Origin: Carposina sasakii
Taxonomy: Eukaryota > Arthropoda > Insecta > Lepidoptera > Carposinidae
Length of the DNA: 64,000 nt
Assembly: GCA_014607495.2 (NCBI GenBank)
Contig: CP053160.1
Coordinates: forward strand, 2,418,001-2,482,000
Reading direction: 5' to 3'
The position numbers and the translations under genes were made by a program. Below are positions 20,901-31,020 of this stretch, piece by piece; within the stretch, counting starts at the first letter, position 1, and each line of letters opens with the position of its first letter. Under the pieces are notes generated by a model, which searched no databases, was not told where the DNA came from, and was given only the letters and a program-made list of their open reading frames with translations.

Positions 20901-23354
20901 CAAACTGTAGAAGAGAGAGTATAAAAACTGCAGAAGAGAAGAGAGAGTGATCTTTGTGAATGAATTTAAATATTCCTAAATACGAATTTTACATACGAGT
21001 ATATTTTAAATAAATAGGAGTTAAGATTAACTACCTATAGTTTTGATGGAAACTGAAACATAGTTACCGTATAGAAACACCTAGATTTCCCTTCCAAAGA
21101 TATCCAACGACTTCCAATATTGATATGAGCTTCAGCTCTACTTACCAGTTTTCTTCTTAGCCTTCTGTGCCCAATCCACCAGTCCAGTAACAGAGTAAGT
21201 ACCATCCTTCTGCTTCTTGCAGTCCCCACGCTTGACTGCCGCACTGACGCCCACGGTCCCAGCATTGGCCTTCACTCCCGTTAGGTATGCAGTGCCGCTG
21301 CAAGCTGAATCTGCTACGTTTTGATCCACACAGTACGTCTACGAAAAAGAGGTATTATATTATTATTATATTATTAATAGGATTGACTCCATTGTGAAAG
21401 TGAGATGTCTCTTTTCCACAATGGAAATAAGCCCGATTGTATTGGTCATGTTACGTAAATGAGAAAATCCTCATGTTATTTCGCGGAGCACCTAATTAAA
21501 AATGTGTTTCCTGAGAGCAAAAACACGTTGTATAACTCAATATAATGGAACTTATTCAGCATTTCAGTATTTGCCTGATTATGGCTCACACACTGTAACC
21601 TACGAATACTAGTTTAAACTATCTAGTTTCGTAACCTATGATAGGAATTACAGCATAAAGTAAGAAACAGCATTCCATAAATCATCCAGAACAAATTTTC
21701 AAAAAATACGCCTACCTATATAAAAGCCAAATATTCTTCTTCAATTCTTGCAAATAAAAGCAAGGCCCTTTTGAACATTAAAATAATATTCTCAAGTAAA
21801 CAACTTCAAGGAACCGGAGATTTTTCATGTAGAATACAATAATTATACCCAATTATTTGTTATTTATTCTATCTGGTGGCTTTACTTAATTGGCGTAACC
21901 GTTGTGGCGAACTAGGGGAAATACACATTTAATTAAAATTAGCTTTCTAGCTTTAGATTTACTGGGCGAGGCACCCAGGACCGAAGGGCTGACTAATACT
22001 TTTGACAAATGATTTAGCCTCGCCATCCAGCGGTCAGCCACGTTGCCAGCGGCGGAGGAGTTACAGGCAATCTTTAATTTTGTATGTTCTAGATTTTAGC
22101 TTTTTATTTTTTACTAACTTGGATGTACAGTTATTAAATAAATAATACATTTACGTAGCTTCATAAACATTTCTTAGAAAATGAGATGAGGAAAGAATTC
22201 CATTAATGTGTTTTGAAAGTAATCGCAAAGTTTGTAAATATTATATCTCGAAATTTTCCCGTGAATTATGTTGATTTTCCAGAACACGGAATCACCGGAA
22301 TTTTTAAATGAGATTAAATTTTGTCTCGTAAATTTTCACATAAAAAGGACTTAACTATAGTTGTGATTTCCTTTATAAATAACCCAAATAGCTGCAAGGG
22401 CTCTTCAAAAGGTTTTTCTATTTTTACTTAGTTACCGTTACCTTTGACCATTTCACTCTCAATATAAAACGTGCGAAGCAGCAAAACGTTGAAGGGTTTT
22501 CCTTTCGGATCAAATATTAGTGTATAGGATACATAAACCTACACACGGCAAAATTTTTGGAAATTGGCTAATCAAAACTGCCACGTTTAATAGCAGGGTC
22601 AGAAGTAGAATATTACAGGTAATGACTACTTTACCTAGGTTTATCCAATAAGATGAAAGACCTCAACATAACAATCTGTCAATTCATGGTTAAAACTCAA
22701 AACCATAATAAAATTGACAATTAAATCGACGCTCAACAGTTGATTAGCATTCAAGAAACCACGGTATAACTTCTCATGTGTCCATTAAGCTTTTTTTATA
22801 CACCGTGAGTAATGTTTTATAATTCATATAACATTGGGTATGACTTATATATGTATGTAGCTATTTTATTTTATTTTTATCTGTGGTGTATAAGTTTTCT
22901 TTATTTTAGATGGTTTGGTTGTAAAGTTATTCCTGCTCATTCATTCACGGACTTTCCACTTTCTTGAAGAACAATGACCCCTCTACTACTTATCTTTGTC
23001 ACTCGAACGTAAATGTATCGCTGTCATGTTCGTGACATATTTCGGTGCGACAGAGACGGCCAATCATTCCTATACGTCAATGAGAGAGATGAATAATGAG
23101 AGATCATTGCCCTAAATTCTTGTTAATTCGCGTCCGTACTTTTTTATTTTGAGATAATGGCATATAAATTGATTACTAACCTTGGAAAGACCTGTGAAGG
23201 GAAATGCTTCGAAACTGAGCTTCAATTCCTCTCCCATATGTCCGTACTTCTGTCCAAGGTAGGCCCTGGTGGCTGCGAGGGTGGCGATGCTCATGCCGTC
23301 TCCAAGAAAGAAGATGACGTTCTTCGCCACGTTTGTGTTTAGGGGTGTGTATAC
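14748..23354 (-). CDS. ALP: Alkaline phosphatase, soluble-type (left gene; 7 exons seen, 5' end missing)
   Basis: Exons 23181-23354, 21146-21338, 20672-20835, 18648-18981, 16737-16942, 16201-16309 and 14748-14944 join in frame with GT-AG borders to 458 residues. The enzyme hydrolyses phosphate monoesters at alkaline pH using two zinc ions, one magnesium and a phosphoserine. Family residues are present in order: FFLGDGMS (metal Asp), [12 protein letters not shown] (nucleophile Ser), [24 protein letters not shown], the E and D of [19 protein letters not shown] and SHGGEDV. After CIGSG the protein ends within 9 residues with no hydrophobic tail, so no GPI anchor is expected; silkworm is known to have a comparable soluble enzyme beside a membrane one. 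The signal-peptide exon was not found with confidence. All catalytic positions that I can align are kept. Confidence 0.88.
15222..15404 (-). repeat. LINE-like 3' end, reversed fragment
   Basis: Contains ACGACTGTACCGATATGGCTG, TTTTTATCCTGGG and the TCTACACGG-TAGAGTCGCG end word ending in CACTAG. Related to the family at 13345 but a different subfamily. Confidence 0.55.
16201..16309 (-). CDS. ALP: Left ALP exon
   Basis: Encodes [20 protein letters not shown] and following residues, between acceptor TTTAAG and donor GTAAGT. Entry phase 0, exit phase 1. The boundary on the upstream side has no counterpart in the right gene. Confidence 0.85.
16737..16942 (-). CDS. ALP: Left ALP exon with RID..HH and DHSH metal sites
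   Basis: Encodes [20 protein letters not shown] and later [12 protein letters not shown], then [16 protein letters not shown]. Acceptor TTTCCAG, donor GTAAGG. It is contiguous across the point where the right gene has an intron (AG|Y). Confidence 0.88.
17371..17490. repeat. Repeat beginning TGATGATGATCTCC, copy 1 (deleted)
   Basis: Shares CCGTATTTCNGTCAAGGCGA, GGAGATTGGCCAGGTACGCA and GCACGAGCTAAGTGACAATTTT with 40838-41093 but lacks about 145 internal bases of that copy. Probably a truncated SINE or LINE end. Confidence 0.65.
17728..17985 (-). pseudogene. C-terminal fragment of a LINE polyprotein
   Basis: An 83-codon frame reads [20 protein letters not shown], then [27 protein letters not shown] and FKARVNKFI. 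The pattern (RT-R-F-SF-R-LWN-LP-FP-FK-V) is the usual C-terminal tail of jockey/R1-type non-LTR polyproteins. The rest is absent, as in a 5'-truncated copy. It lies between the left-gene exons at 16942 and 18648, as intronic DNA. Confidence 0.65.
18401..18613 (-). repeat. tRNA-derived SINE-2, copy 2
   Basis: Reversed copy with GGGATTCGAACCCAGAACC (B box complement). It sits in the left ALP intron, 35 bp from the donor of exon 18648-18981. Confidence 0.85.
18648..18981 (-). CDS. ALP: Left ALP exon, fused relative to the paralogue
   Basis: Encodes [15 protein letters not shown] through [20 protein letters not shown] to FFLFIEG. At 334 bp it covers what are two exons (171 + 166 bp) in the right gene. 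Acceptor AATTACAG, donor GTATGA. A SINE-2 copy ends 35 bp beyond the donor. Confidence 0.88.
19007..19362 (+). repeat. RPT-A copy interrupted by SINE-1
   Basis: Starts CCTATGCTGATGCGGGATTTGA, breaks at AATACATCA (19033-19041), resumes with a second AATACATCA (19193-19201) and GCTTCATCTCCTTC, then TCGACTAAAGGA and CTGGCTATTCC. A clear nested insertion. Confidence 0.75.
19042..19192 (-). mobile_element. tRNA-derived SINE-1, full-length with 9-bp duplication
   Basis: Flanked by the exact duplication AATACATCA and inserted in RPT-A, so its ends are defined: 151 bp. In sense it has TAGCTCAGTTGGTTAGAGC and GAGGTCGTGAGTTCAATCTC, then a short AT tail with TTTCTTTATTAATA. This copy defines the family found at 4237, 30721 and 61134. 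Confidence 0.85.
19973..20350 (-). pseudogene. LINE polyprotein C-terminus, relic
   Basis: Reversed frame pieces read [31 protein letters not shown] and a WTSQG-like end, then a (GAT)n-like tail. GRRSVGRPPxRWTDDLxKVAG is a hallmark of the C-terminal tail of a LINE group widespread in insects (RTE-like by recollection). Stops and frame changes make it dead. It lies in the left ALP intron. Confidence 0.65.
20398..20582 (+). repeat. RPT-A copy
   Basis: Carries CATCAGCCGCATCCCCCTCC, ACTAAGGAACTCGGGCA, TTAAGCTAGCAACTTGTCACTG and CTGCAGTTTTGTCTACCC. Divergent at its left end. Confidence 0.7.
20672..20835 (-). CDS. ALP: Left ALP exon
   Basis: Encodes [20 protein letters not shown], then a region with CQDIATQL. 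Acceptor TTTTTCCAG. The donor GTAACT after GAC is non-consensus at its +5/+6 bases but keeps the frame. Six bases shorter than its paralogue. Confidence 0.82.
21146..21338 (-). CDS. ALP: Left ALP exon with catalytic serine
   Basis: Encodes [20 protein letters not shown] and [11 protein letters not shown]; the DSA serine is the nucleophile position of the family. 193 bp, the same length and phase as the right-gene exon at 51322-51514. Confidence 0.88.
21497..21601. repeat. MITE-D fragment
   Basis: Shares TTTCCTG-GAG, ACGTTGTATAACTCAA and TGGAACTTATTCAG...GTATTTGCCTG with the right half of the element at 57560-58040, ending ACACTGTA. The left half is missing. Confidence 0.55.
23181..23354 (-). 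CDS. ALP: Left ALP exon with GDGM metal-binding motif
   Basis: Encodes [20 protein letters not shown] and onward to FPFTGLSK, between acceptor CATTTAG and donor GTTAGT. The GDGMS aspartate binds metal in the family. It enters in phase 0, so an upstream exon with the signal peptide must exist. Confidence 0.88.
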
Positions 23355-23465
23355 CTAAATGACAGGAAGATGACGAGACAAGGGCTAGTAGAATGAAATG
23401 TTCCGATTGATATTTCCTTAGACTATTTCAAACTCGTTTTTTAACAACCGTTTTTTTTTTTTTTT

Positions 23466-23685
23466 ATATTCACACACTACACAACACATTAACCTAGTCC
23501 CACAGTAAGATCCCTGAGGTCTTGTGTTGTATCTATGTATATAAATACATAGATAAGTATAGAAACATCCATGACTCTGAAACAAATATTGATATTTATC
23601 ATATCAATGTTTGTACCTACCGGGATTCGCACCCAGGACCTATGGCGTCGCAGGCAGGGTCACTACCTACTAGACCAGTCGGCCG
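23466..23685 (-). repeat. tRNA-derived SINE-2, copy 3
   Basis: Reversed copy upstream of the exon at 23181-23354, with a T-run tail at its left. The B-box complement has a GATTCGCACCC change. Confidence 0.85.
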
Positions 23686-23827
23686 ACTTTTATTTTAAAT
23701 AGTTATACAGAGTAGCGTGTAAGCGAAATATCTCGGAATTACGATATGTTTATTTTTAGGTACTATTGACATATTTCTAAACTACCTAGGAATGTTTATA
23801 GAAGCTTGAAAAAACAACCATTCTGTA

Positions 23828-23885
23828 TCATCATCATCAGCCTATTGCAGTCCACTGCTTGACTTACGCCACAAGGCTGGATCTC
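23828..23885 (-). repeat. LINE 3' end fragment with (CAT)n
   Basis: CATCATCATCAGCCTATTGCAGTCCACTGC is the extreme 3' end of the family at 35733. Only about 55 bp remain. Confidence 0.6.
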
Positions 23886-24266
23886 CCGTTTTCGCCAACC
23901 AGTCACTTCCACTACTACTATATAATACAAAATTTAATGTTATAGATCTAACCTTAGTGCGTAATGTCCACTGCGCTTGCATGTTCCAATGCTCTTTGTT
24001 ATATTCATCAAATATTGGTACACCGCCTGTGAAAAATCATCATCATCATCATTTGATCCGATAACTTCACTGCTGAAAATAAGCCTCAACCTCCACTGCC
24101 AATAATTTCTCCTCCTCCTCCTATTATAATCTTAGAAATAGTTATATGGCGATTCACTTGCAGCTACACCAAGCAAAACCAAATAGTCACCTAAGGGCTC
24201 ATTCACATGAGAACGCGGTAGCTTTCATTACAAGCTTTTATATTAATAAAATCATAAATAAATAAA

Positions 24267-24494
24267 TATTCACACACTACACAACACATTAACCTAGTTC
24301 CACATTAAGATCCCTAAGGTCTTGTGTCGTGGGTACTAAGCAACGGTATATAAATACATAGATAAGTATAGAAACAACCATGACTCGGAAACAAACATCG
24401 ATATTCATCATATCAATGTTTGCACCTACCGGGATTCGAACCCAGGGCCTATGGCGTCGCAGGCAGGGTCACTACCTACTACACTAATCGGCCG
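24267..24494 (-). repeat. tRNA-derived SINE-2, copy 4
   Basis: Complete reversed copy from TATTCACACACTAC to AATCGGCCG, with an (AAAT)n stretch at its tail side. Confidence 0.88.
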
Positions 24495-24601
24495 TCAAAT
24501 AAAGGCCGTATATTAAGAGGACGTCCAGCTCAGGATGACAGCACTAGTTACTATGTGCATGACCACATTATCTGTGTCACAGCATACAAAGATGTTAGTT
24601 C

Positions 24602-24900
24602 TGCACGCGTAAGATGAATTTGGTGAGTGTCTCATTTTTAAACGTCAAACTCACAGAGCTATTAATAACTAGATAAACTAAGTGTATGTACTTTACATGT
24701 AAAAATAGAGTTAAGAATTAGAATAGACACCTCTTTCTCAAGCCAGACTGAGTGAATTAGGACTGATAGAATGGTGGTTTGCAATCCCTTTTTATACACC
24801 AAGTAGAAACACGTGCCTTGTCTAGTTATTATTTAGCTCTGTGGATTTGACGTTTAAAAGTGAGATAGCTCGCTCTCACCAAATTCATCATACGCGTGCT
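24602..24900. mobile_element. Foldback MITE, arms about 75 bp
   Basis: The left arm (GCACGCGTAAGATGAATTTGG...TTTTAAACGTCAAACTCACAGAGCT) is the reverse complement of the right arm ending CATACGCGTGC. Non-coding, with a loop of about 130 bp. No other copy in the window. Confidence 0.7.
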
Positions 24901-24944
24901 GATATATTTAGGGAGTCAGTTATTCTATGAAACAGAGTCAAGAG

Positions 24945-25015
24945 GACCGTAACTGGAATCGAACCTACTACACCTGCCATCTGAAAGACGCACGCTATCA
25001 CCGTTCTTCTACTAG
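24945..25015 (-). repeat. tRNA-like SINE head fragment
   Basis: The reverse strand has GGTTCGATTCCAGTTACGGTC (B box) preceded by GATAGCGTGCGTCTTTCAG. A similar fragment is at 35684-35731. It is a partial SINE with no body. Confidence 0.5.
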
Positions 25016-25348
25016 TATGTTGTACCTACTAGTCGTATTATCGAATTGCAATGGTAACTTTCTTTGTGTTAATTTCAATTCCATAAGCAATTACTAATTT
25101 TTTCTAGTGTCATGTTTAAATCCTTACAGAGCAAGTCTTTTTGGCCTTTTTTATACTAATTAGCGCACTAAAATTAAATATTTAGCTTGTTGAAGGTACT
25201 TAATTATAATTTTACATCCAAATAGTTCAAACTAATTAGACCTTTCTACAAAGGAATTGAAAGGTTTTCACGTGGGCACGTTTTAAACTTACTCCCCAAG
25301 ACATATTTCTATTACCTATTCATACACAAGTAGATATATATATATTCA

Positions 25349-25560
25349 CACGGTCGTGTTACATAAATGGCATAGTAGGATCATAAAGGAGGTCCACAGC
25401 CACGTTTAGCAAGATGATGGAAAGAAAAGATAGGAAAGATGTAACTGATCAGTTGCTAGATCATCGCCTGAGACTATGCTCGAGTTCCATAGTCGACTCC
25501 TACATGGACGAAAGGAGATGCAGCCGATGTATCTAATGATACCCCTCATCAGCACAGAAT
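25349..25560 (-). repeat. RPT-A copy, reversed
   Basis: From CACGGTCGTGTT to CCCCTCATCAGCACAG, the reverse complement of the copy at 26733-26915. Confidence 0.75.
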
Positions 25561-25699
25561 GATGTAGGTACGTATAACAATATAATTTACCTTTTATTAC
25601 AAAACGGACACGACCTTGGTCATAGAGTAAGAATATGCGTAAAAATCTATTTTAATGACAAGCTCACCATTGTATGGACAATATCTTTTACTGTAACTA

Positions 25700-25941
25700 C
25701 GGATCTTCACTATGGGTGCGCCCACTACCGGGCCCTACACCCTTGTCACCCTCCACTGACCTTCAGATCTGATAACTCATAACTGCGAAAACAAGCACTT
25801 GCACTACCTACAATCGCCACGAGAAACCAGACCCGAGCACCCAGCATGCATTAGTAATCTACATATGTTTCGCCAACAACCGTGGCATGAATGTTTGAAC
25901 TTCCGAATTGCAACGTCTAATACAATTTCATTTATAAAACG
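25700..25941. repeat. Repeat with GGGCCCTACACCC core, copy 1
   Basis: Has TTCACTATGGGTGCGCCCAC at one end and TTTGAACTTCCGAATTGCAA...AATACAATTTCATTTATAAAA at the other. Shorter copies are at 30890-31020 and 60408-60560. In the 30890 copy the TTCCGAAT-type end is inverted on the left, suggesting an element with long inverted ends. Confidence 0.65.
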
Positions 25942-26732
25942 GACCTCTTTTTGAATTTGTGTACAATAAAGGTAAAAAATGAATTAGATGCAGAGCTATC
26001 TATTTAAATCGAACTAGGTCAAGCGTTACTATTGGGAAGTTCCCAACTGCTGTTAACTCACAAAATTAAAAATGATATAAGCCATACAAAACATTGTTTA
26101 ATTTGACAGAAATTCATTATCGCAAGACGTGTTTGATGGAGGCTTAGCATCCACGTAGTACCGCTGGTTTTAATCCCGACGATTCTGTGGTGTTGGCGAA
26201 ACCCGGAGTAGCAGCTATGTACGTATTGTATGCTAAGTGCTCGGTGAGCTGATTACGTAATGTGCAAAAGCAATTCGACAGCGAAAACTTTCAGTGTGTC
26301 TTCGCACTCGAACCGCCCATAGACTCACAATTACATTTTTCGCTGTAGCATTACTCTGTTTCTGCAAATTTCGTAGGTTAGGTTAGGTTAGTTTAGCCTG
26401 TTCTAATTACTTATCGTGACTGTTTTAGTCTGTGATCGCTATGGATCTTCAGGTTCGAGAAGACGCGGAAGGTAGTGCCCTTGGGCCTACCATCTGTATC
26501 CACCGATTTATGTTTCGGTACCTATCCCAATGAGAGAAATCGCAAACAAGGAAATTCCCTTTAACGAGATCACTTACAGGGCCTCAGGACTAAAGCTCCA
26601 GCTACAGCTCTGAATTTTAGGTCAAGGTTATACTCTAAACAAGGTTGTCATTTCTCTGTTTATCAATTTTACAGATCAGCGATGAAGACACAGCTACAAT
26701 AGACTAATTAAATATAATTTGATTTTCCTCAT

Positions 26733-26915
26733 CCTGTGCTGACGCAGGGCTTCACTAGAATACATCAGCTACATCTCCTTCCGTGCATGTCGTAAGAGCC
26801 GACTAAGGAACTCAGGCGATAAGCTCGGAACTCGTCACTGATCGTGGCCGTAAGATCTTCCTTATGATCCTGCAGTTTTGCCTACCCCATCACGGGAACA
26901 CAGCCGTGTCTAACT
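26733..26915 (+). repeat. RPT-A copy, best preserved
   Basis: Shows the family words in full: CCTGTGCTGACGCAGGGCTT, GAATACATCAGCTACATCTC, GCATGTCGTAAGAGCCGACT, GGCGATAAGCTC and CACGGGAACACAGCCGTGTC. Confidence 0.75.
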
Positions 26916-27233
26916 ATATTTATTAGTAAGTATATTAAGATTATTTTCAGCGATAAAAGTATTCCGGCTTTTGTGCAAAACTGTTCAATATTTTCCCGCT
27001 ATCTAATCTAATTATAAAATCTTTATTGCGTTAAAATGGATTAAACATAGCCTGTTGTACGACTTAAATTTTAATAAATCATCATTTTTTAACCATTATT
27101 TTCCATTTTCATATTAATTAGGTATTCATCTTATTCTATTACCGGACGTCCACGAGATCCTTTTTTAAAAAGAATTTTTATTACACATTTTTACTAATAC
27201 CTATGTACTAGGAAACTTTTCCCAATAATTCGC

Positions 27234-27538
27234 TAGAGTGAGGCTACATTGTTGCGTTGCGCTGCGATATCACAGCATTGATGGCGCGTTTTTTTAATAT
27301 TTGTATCGACAACGTCCAAGAGACGAAACGAGACGTTACGTTCACGCTGAGTTGCCGAAGCTCCACTATGCGCAGCCTCGCCGGTGCGAAGATGGACAGT
27401 GTTGCGAATTTCCATTGCGTAGGCTGAACTGAGACGCACCTGAAACGGAGCGCATATTCTCTTGCGTCGCGAGCAGCTTACGCAGCTGCGGCATACAATG
27501 CGTTGATCCGTTGCGACAACTGATAGGATCTCACCCTT
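27234..27538. mobile_element. MITE-like element, GC-richer, with GAGTGAGG/CTCACCC ends
   Basis: GAGTGAGGCTACATTGTTGCG at the left resembles the complement of the right end (GGGTGAGATCCTATCAGTTG). Both arms are rich in TTGCG/CGCAA. CTAG lies on both sides (27231-27234 and 27540-27543), a possible short duplication. The ends resemble GGGTCAGATTACA of the 4154-8176 element. Confidence 0.5.
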
Positions 27539-28293
27539 ACTAGTAGGTACGTATTGCGCAATTTACGCAGTACCCATTGTATCTATGTATTGTCACCTTA
27601 ACGGTTTGCGTGTAAAATGCAATAACAAACGCACGTTTAGGTAGATATTACGTGAGATTATGAGAATGAAAGCTGATACAGCCTTGGCCTTGCAACTTCT
27701 ATAGTGTCAATGACACCTCTGATAAGTATTGCTAAGGTAGATGTCATAGGTGCCTTATTTATGTAGTTTAGATAACTACTCTGTAATAATAAATTGTACT
27801 AAAATGTGATGTTGTAGCTACTCATGCACAAGTATGGGATGTACCTATTTCCTAAGCTCGTAGAGTTTTCATGAAAACAATTGAAAGTTTAATCTCGAGT
27901 TTCCAATTCGTATTTTGAAAACTAGTAAGTAGCTCCAGGTTTTTTAATATTGGTAATTTATCTGTACTTACCCATAAAAAATAACCTAAAGTCCACTTTC
28001 AAAGAAAGGTCATTATTATGTATATTGATGATGGACAAGGTAGGTCAAACTATATTCCTTTCTAAGTAGGTATTATTACTTTCTATTGTTGCTTGTTTAC
28101 AGAATAAATTAAAGAAATAATGACGACCTCACATTTACTCGTAATTGTTAATTTAATGGGTCATTTACTTTTATTACACTTTTACCTTATAATTAGATAA
28201 GTCCTAAACCTTCCTCATTCCGCGGCAATAAAAAACTGGATCATGGTCAACTAAATTATTACACTTTACCTTTAAATATAAATAAATAATAAA

Positions 28294-28523
28294 TATTCAC
28301 ACACTACACAACACATTAACCTAGTCCCACAGTAAGATCCCTAATAGGTCTCGTGTCGTGGGTACTAAGCAACGGTATATAAATACATAGATAAGTATAG
28401 AAACATCCATGACTCGGAGACAAACATTGATATTCATCATATCAATATTTGCACCTACCGGGATTCGAAACCAGGACCTATGGCTTCGCAGGCAGGGTCA
28501 CTACCTACTAGACCAGTCGGCCG
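28294..28523 (-). repeat. tRNA-derived SINE-2, copy 5
   Basis: Complete reversed copy, with a four-base insertion in the CCCTAATAGGTCTCGTG region. Confidence 0.88.
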
Positions 28524-29048
28524 TCAACCTTTGTATTTGGTAGGTTTTAATCCAAACTTTATTATGACAGAAACGCCATTTATTTTTACCAGCCAGCACT
28601 GTATGATCATAAGGGAGATCTCACAGCTACATTTAGATTTGCGGGGACAATGTTTATGATTATACAAATATAACGATCATAAATTATTATTCATTTCAAC
28701 AAATTGGTAAAAGGCTTCCGTATTAATTTCGTTCAATACTTTGATTGATTGTTTAATATAACTTCAGAATTGTTTATTATTTCACATTAGTGATTGTCTC
28801 CGAATCCATTCGCGTGCAAATGAGAGAAATTTGTAATTTCTATTGAATTATACAATTAATTTATTATAATAAATTTTAAAAAATCTATGACTTTTACTCC
28901 GAAAGTATCGGATAAGGGCAGATGAAAATGTTTTCGCAACATTAGAAATGAAAGTAAAGATCATTGATTGGTCTTTGATTTTTAGTTTTTTTCTTTTGCA
29001 AAATTCTAATTTTCAATTTGTCACTATCTGTGTCATTTCATAAATACT

Positions 29049-29115
29049 CGTAGTTACATGGTTCCTTTTTACATAGCTTTTCGCTTAACATACCCTTTTT
29101 GTTACACCCTGTATA
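29049..29115. repeat. MITE-A end fragment
   Basis: ACATAGCTTTTCGCTTAACA and TTGTTACACCCTGTATA are the right end of MITE-A. It abuts the start of a MITE-B copy at 29124. Confidence 0.7.
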
Positions 29116-29123
29116 CTTGATGT

Positions 29124-29445
29124 ATACAGGGTGTAACAAAAAGTTAAGTAAGTTTATGCCAAAAAAATACTGGGAAGCGATGTAATTTTTTTTATTACTT
29201 CATCGGGTCCAGTGTTTATGCTAGTTTTTGCATAGACAGATATTAATTATTTATTTTGAAAAAAATCTTGCTACGCGCGACTATGTGCATTTATGCAGAA
29301 AAACGCAGTCTATTTACTCAACTTTGGACCCTAATATCTTTGGAATTAGACACTTCCCAGGTATGCTTCCATGGAGAAAAATGATAGTGATGATGAGGAG
29401 ATTCCATAGTTTTTGGGGACGTTGACGACTAAAAATCATCCTGTA
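29124..29445 (-). mobile_element. MITE-B copy (reversed relative to 35288)
   Basis: Contains AAGTTTATGCCAAAAAAATA, CAGTGTTTATGCTAGTTTTT, GACAGATATTAATTATTT, CAACTTTGGACCCTAATATC and CGTTGACGACTAAAAATCAT, ending CCTGTA. Its first bases look like a MITE-A end, so it may be a recombinant. Confidence 0.75.
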
Positions 29446-29447
29446 TG

Positions 29448-29845
29448 TACTGGGTGTAAAAAGACAACTTTGTTCTTTTAATACCTCGTATTCTTTGTAA
29501 CATCACGATCATTTTATTATATAGAAGTACTCTTGGGAAACCACGGGTTTCCAAGATATTGAGGTCCAAAGTTACATTAATATTATATTTTTTTTTACAT
29601 AAATCCATCTGAAATCGGCTAACAAACATTTTTTTCAAAGATACCATGTCAAAATCTTATAATGTTAGTTTTGTAGGTACATTTGTACTTTGTGCATCAA
29701 ACGAATACATTGCTTGCAATAAAATGACAGTATTTTTTTCTTTTTTTTTGTCGTTTCCCAGGGTTGGTTCCATAGAAGAAAATGATTGGAACCTTACAAA
29801 GAATACGAGGTATTAAAAAACATTGTTGTCTTTTTACACCCTGTA
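29448..29845. mobile_element. MITE-C, foldback with ACAGGGTG-type ends
   Basis: TACTGGGTGTAAAAAGACAA at the left is matched in reverse by TTGTCTTTTTACACCCTGTA at the right. The arms extend through ACCTCGTATTCTTTGTAA and its complement, then CCTGGGAAAC-type words. 398 bp. A one-ended copy is at 63183-63310. Confidence 0.8.
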
Positions 29846-30159
29846 TATTTCCCAGGAGGTTAATTTTAGAAAGTTTCTTACTAAAGGTCATATTATTTAT
29901 AGGGTAGCAACAACAAGAACCAAAGTAGCTAACGAAGTGTAAAAGTGTATTGGATTGTATCAGGTGTTGGAAGTTTAAATCTGTAAATGGTGTTCGTTCA
30001 TTTGATCGCAATCGTAACTCGTCAGATTTGAGGGCTACGGAGGGTGTACAATGGCGAACACGATTTACGCTAATGTACAGTTGCGAAAAATAATTATTAT
30101 GTAGGATAAACTTTATAACGTGTCTGTCATAATTGTAATGAAATTTAGTAGATAGGTAG

Positions 30160-30284
30160 TCTATAGCCCGAGAAAGGCACAGGAGGCAAGGAACTTTATA
30201 TCACGGGAAAATATTTCGGTCTCGGAAATTGCGCTTTGTTTTTTCAGTAGTCCACGCGGACGGAGTCACGGACGTCTACTAGTT
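30160..30284 (-). repeat. LINE-like 3' end, reversed fragment
   Basis: Ends CCACGCGGACGGAGTCACGG and CTACTAGT; related to the ACTAGTGGACGC family. Confidence 0.6.
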
Positions 30285-30675
30285 GCATGTCTACAGCTCG
30301 CGGGATTTCCTAAGTTACTTCTTACTTACAATCTATTGTTGGAACGATTAGTAGGTAATCTACAAACATATAATTCACTTATTGCAGTTTTTTGGGCGAG
30401 AAAATCGCTACCGGGAAACAACCTTTTCAGATTCAGAGTCCTGACGTCATCGACAGCAATAAAGATCATTATAATAAATGCTTATATTACGGAAAACGAC
30501 AATAATTTGCCAAAATATTTAAACTATCTAGAGACATACTTCCGCCCAAACAAATTATTTAGCTAAATTGATAATGACAAAGCCGCAACTGCCATTGGTT
30601 TTGTTTTGGCTTAGGTAGTTTTCATTATTTCATCCACCAAAGTACATTTTTTAAAGATTTATTTATATTTTATTT

Positions 30676-30885
30676 TAATGGAGAAGGGTTTTTATAAATT
30701 TATCTTAGTCAAGATATTATATATTATAAAATTATTAATAAAGAAATGGAAAAAATTCCTCACCCATGGAAAAATTGCTCAGTGGTTAGAGCACTGACAC
30801 GCGGAATGCAGAGGTCGTGGGTTCGATTCCCACCCGGGTGAGGAATTTTTTCCATTTCTTTATTAATAATTTTATAATATATTTT
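30676..30885. mobile_element. SINE-1 copy inside a 45-bp perfect inverted repeat
   Basis: The tRNA-like segment (GCTCAGTGGTTAGAGCACTG...GTCGTGGGTTCGATTCCCAC) lies between two exact inverted copies of the SINE tail, 30721-30765 and 30836-30880. The left arm continues outward with the reversed 61.2-kb body sequence (ATCTTAGTCAAGATATTATA and TAATGGAGAAG). Confidence 0.8.
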
Positions 30886-30889
30886 ATTT

Positions 30890-31020
30890 GTTAAATATTG
30901 AATTGTATCAGGCGTCACTATTCGGAAGTTCAAATCTCTATTGAGGGATCGCCCGCCACCGGGCCCTATACCCTCCGCTGACCCTCGGATCTGCCTACTC
31001 ATGATCACGAACACAAGACA
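30890..31020. repeat. Repeat with GGGCCCTATACCC core, copy 2
   Basis: Has the inverted TTGTATCAGGCGTCACTATTCG end at the left, then CGCCCGCCACCGGGCCC and CTGACCCTCGGATCTG. See 25700-25941. Confidence 0.65.

Noticed and set aside
26368..26392. (TTAGG)3-like telomeric repeat
   Set aside because: Only three units in GTAGGTTAGGTTAGGTTAG; too short to be an interstitial telomere and common by chance or as a small repeat in insects.
30765..30840. Functional tRNA gene
   Set aside because: A and B boxes are good, but the anticodon stem does not pair properly and the sequence is one of a SINE family with an AT tail.
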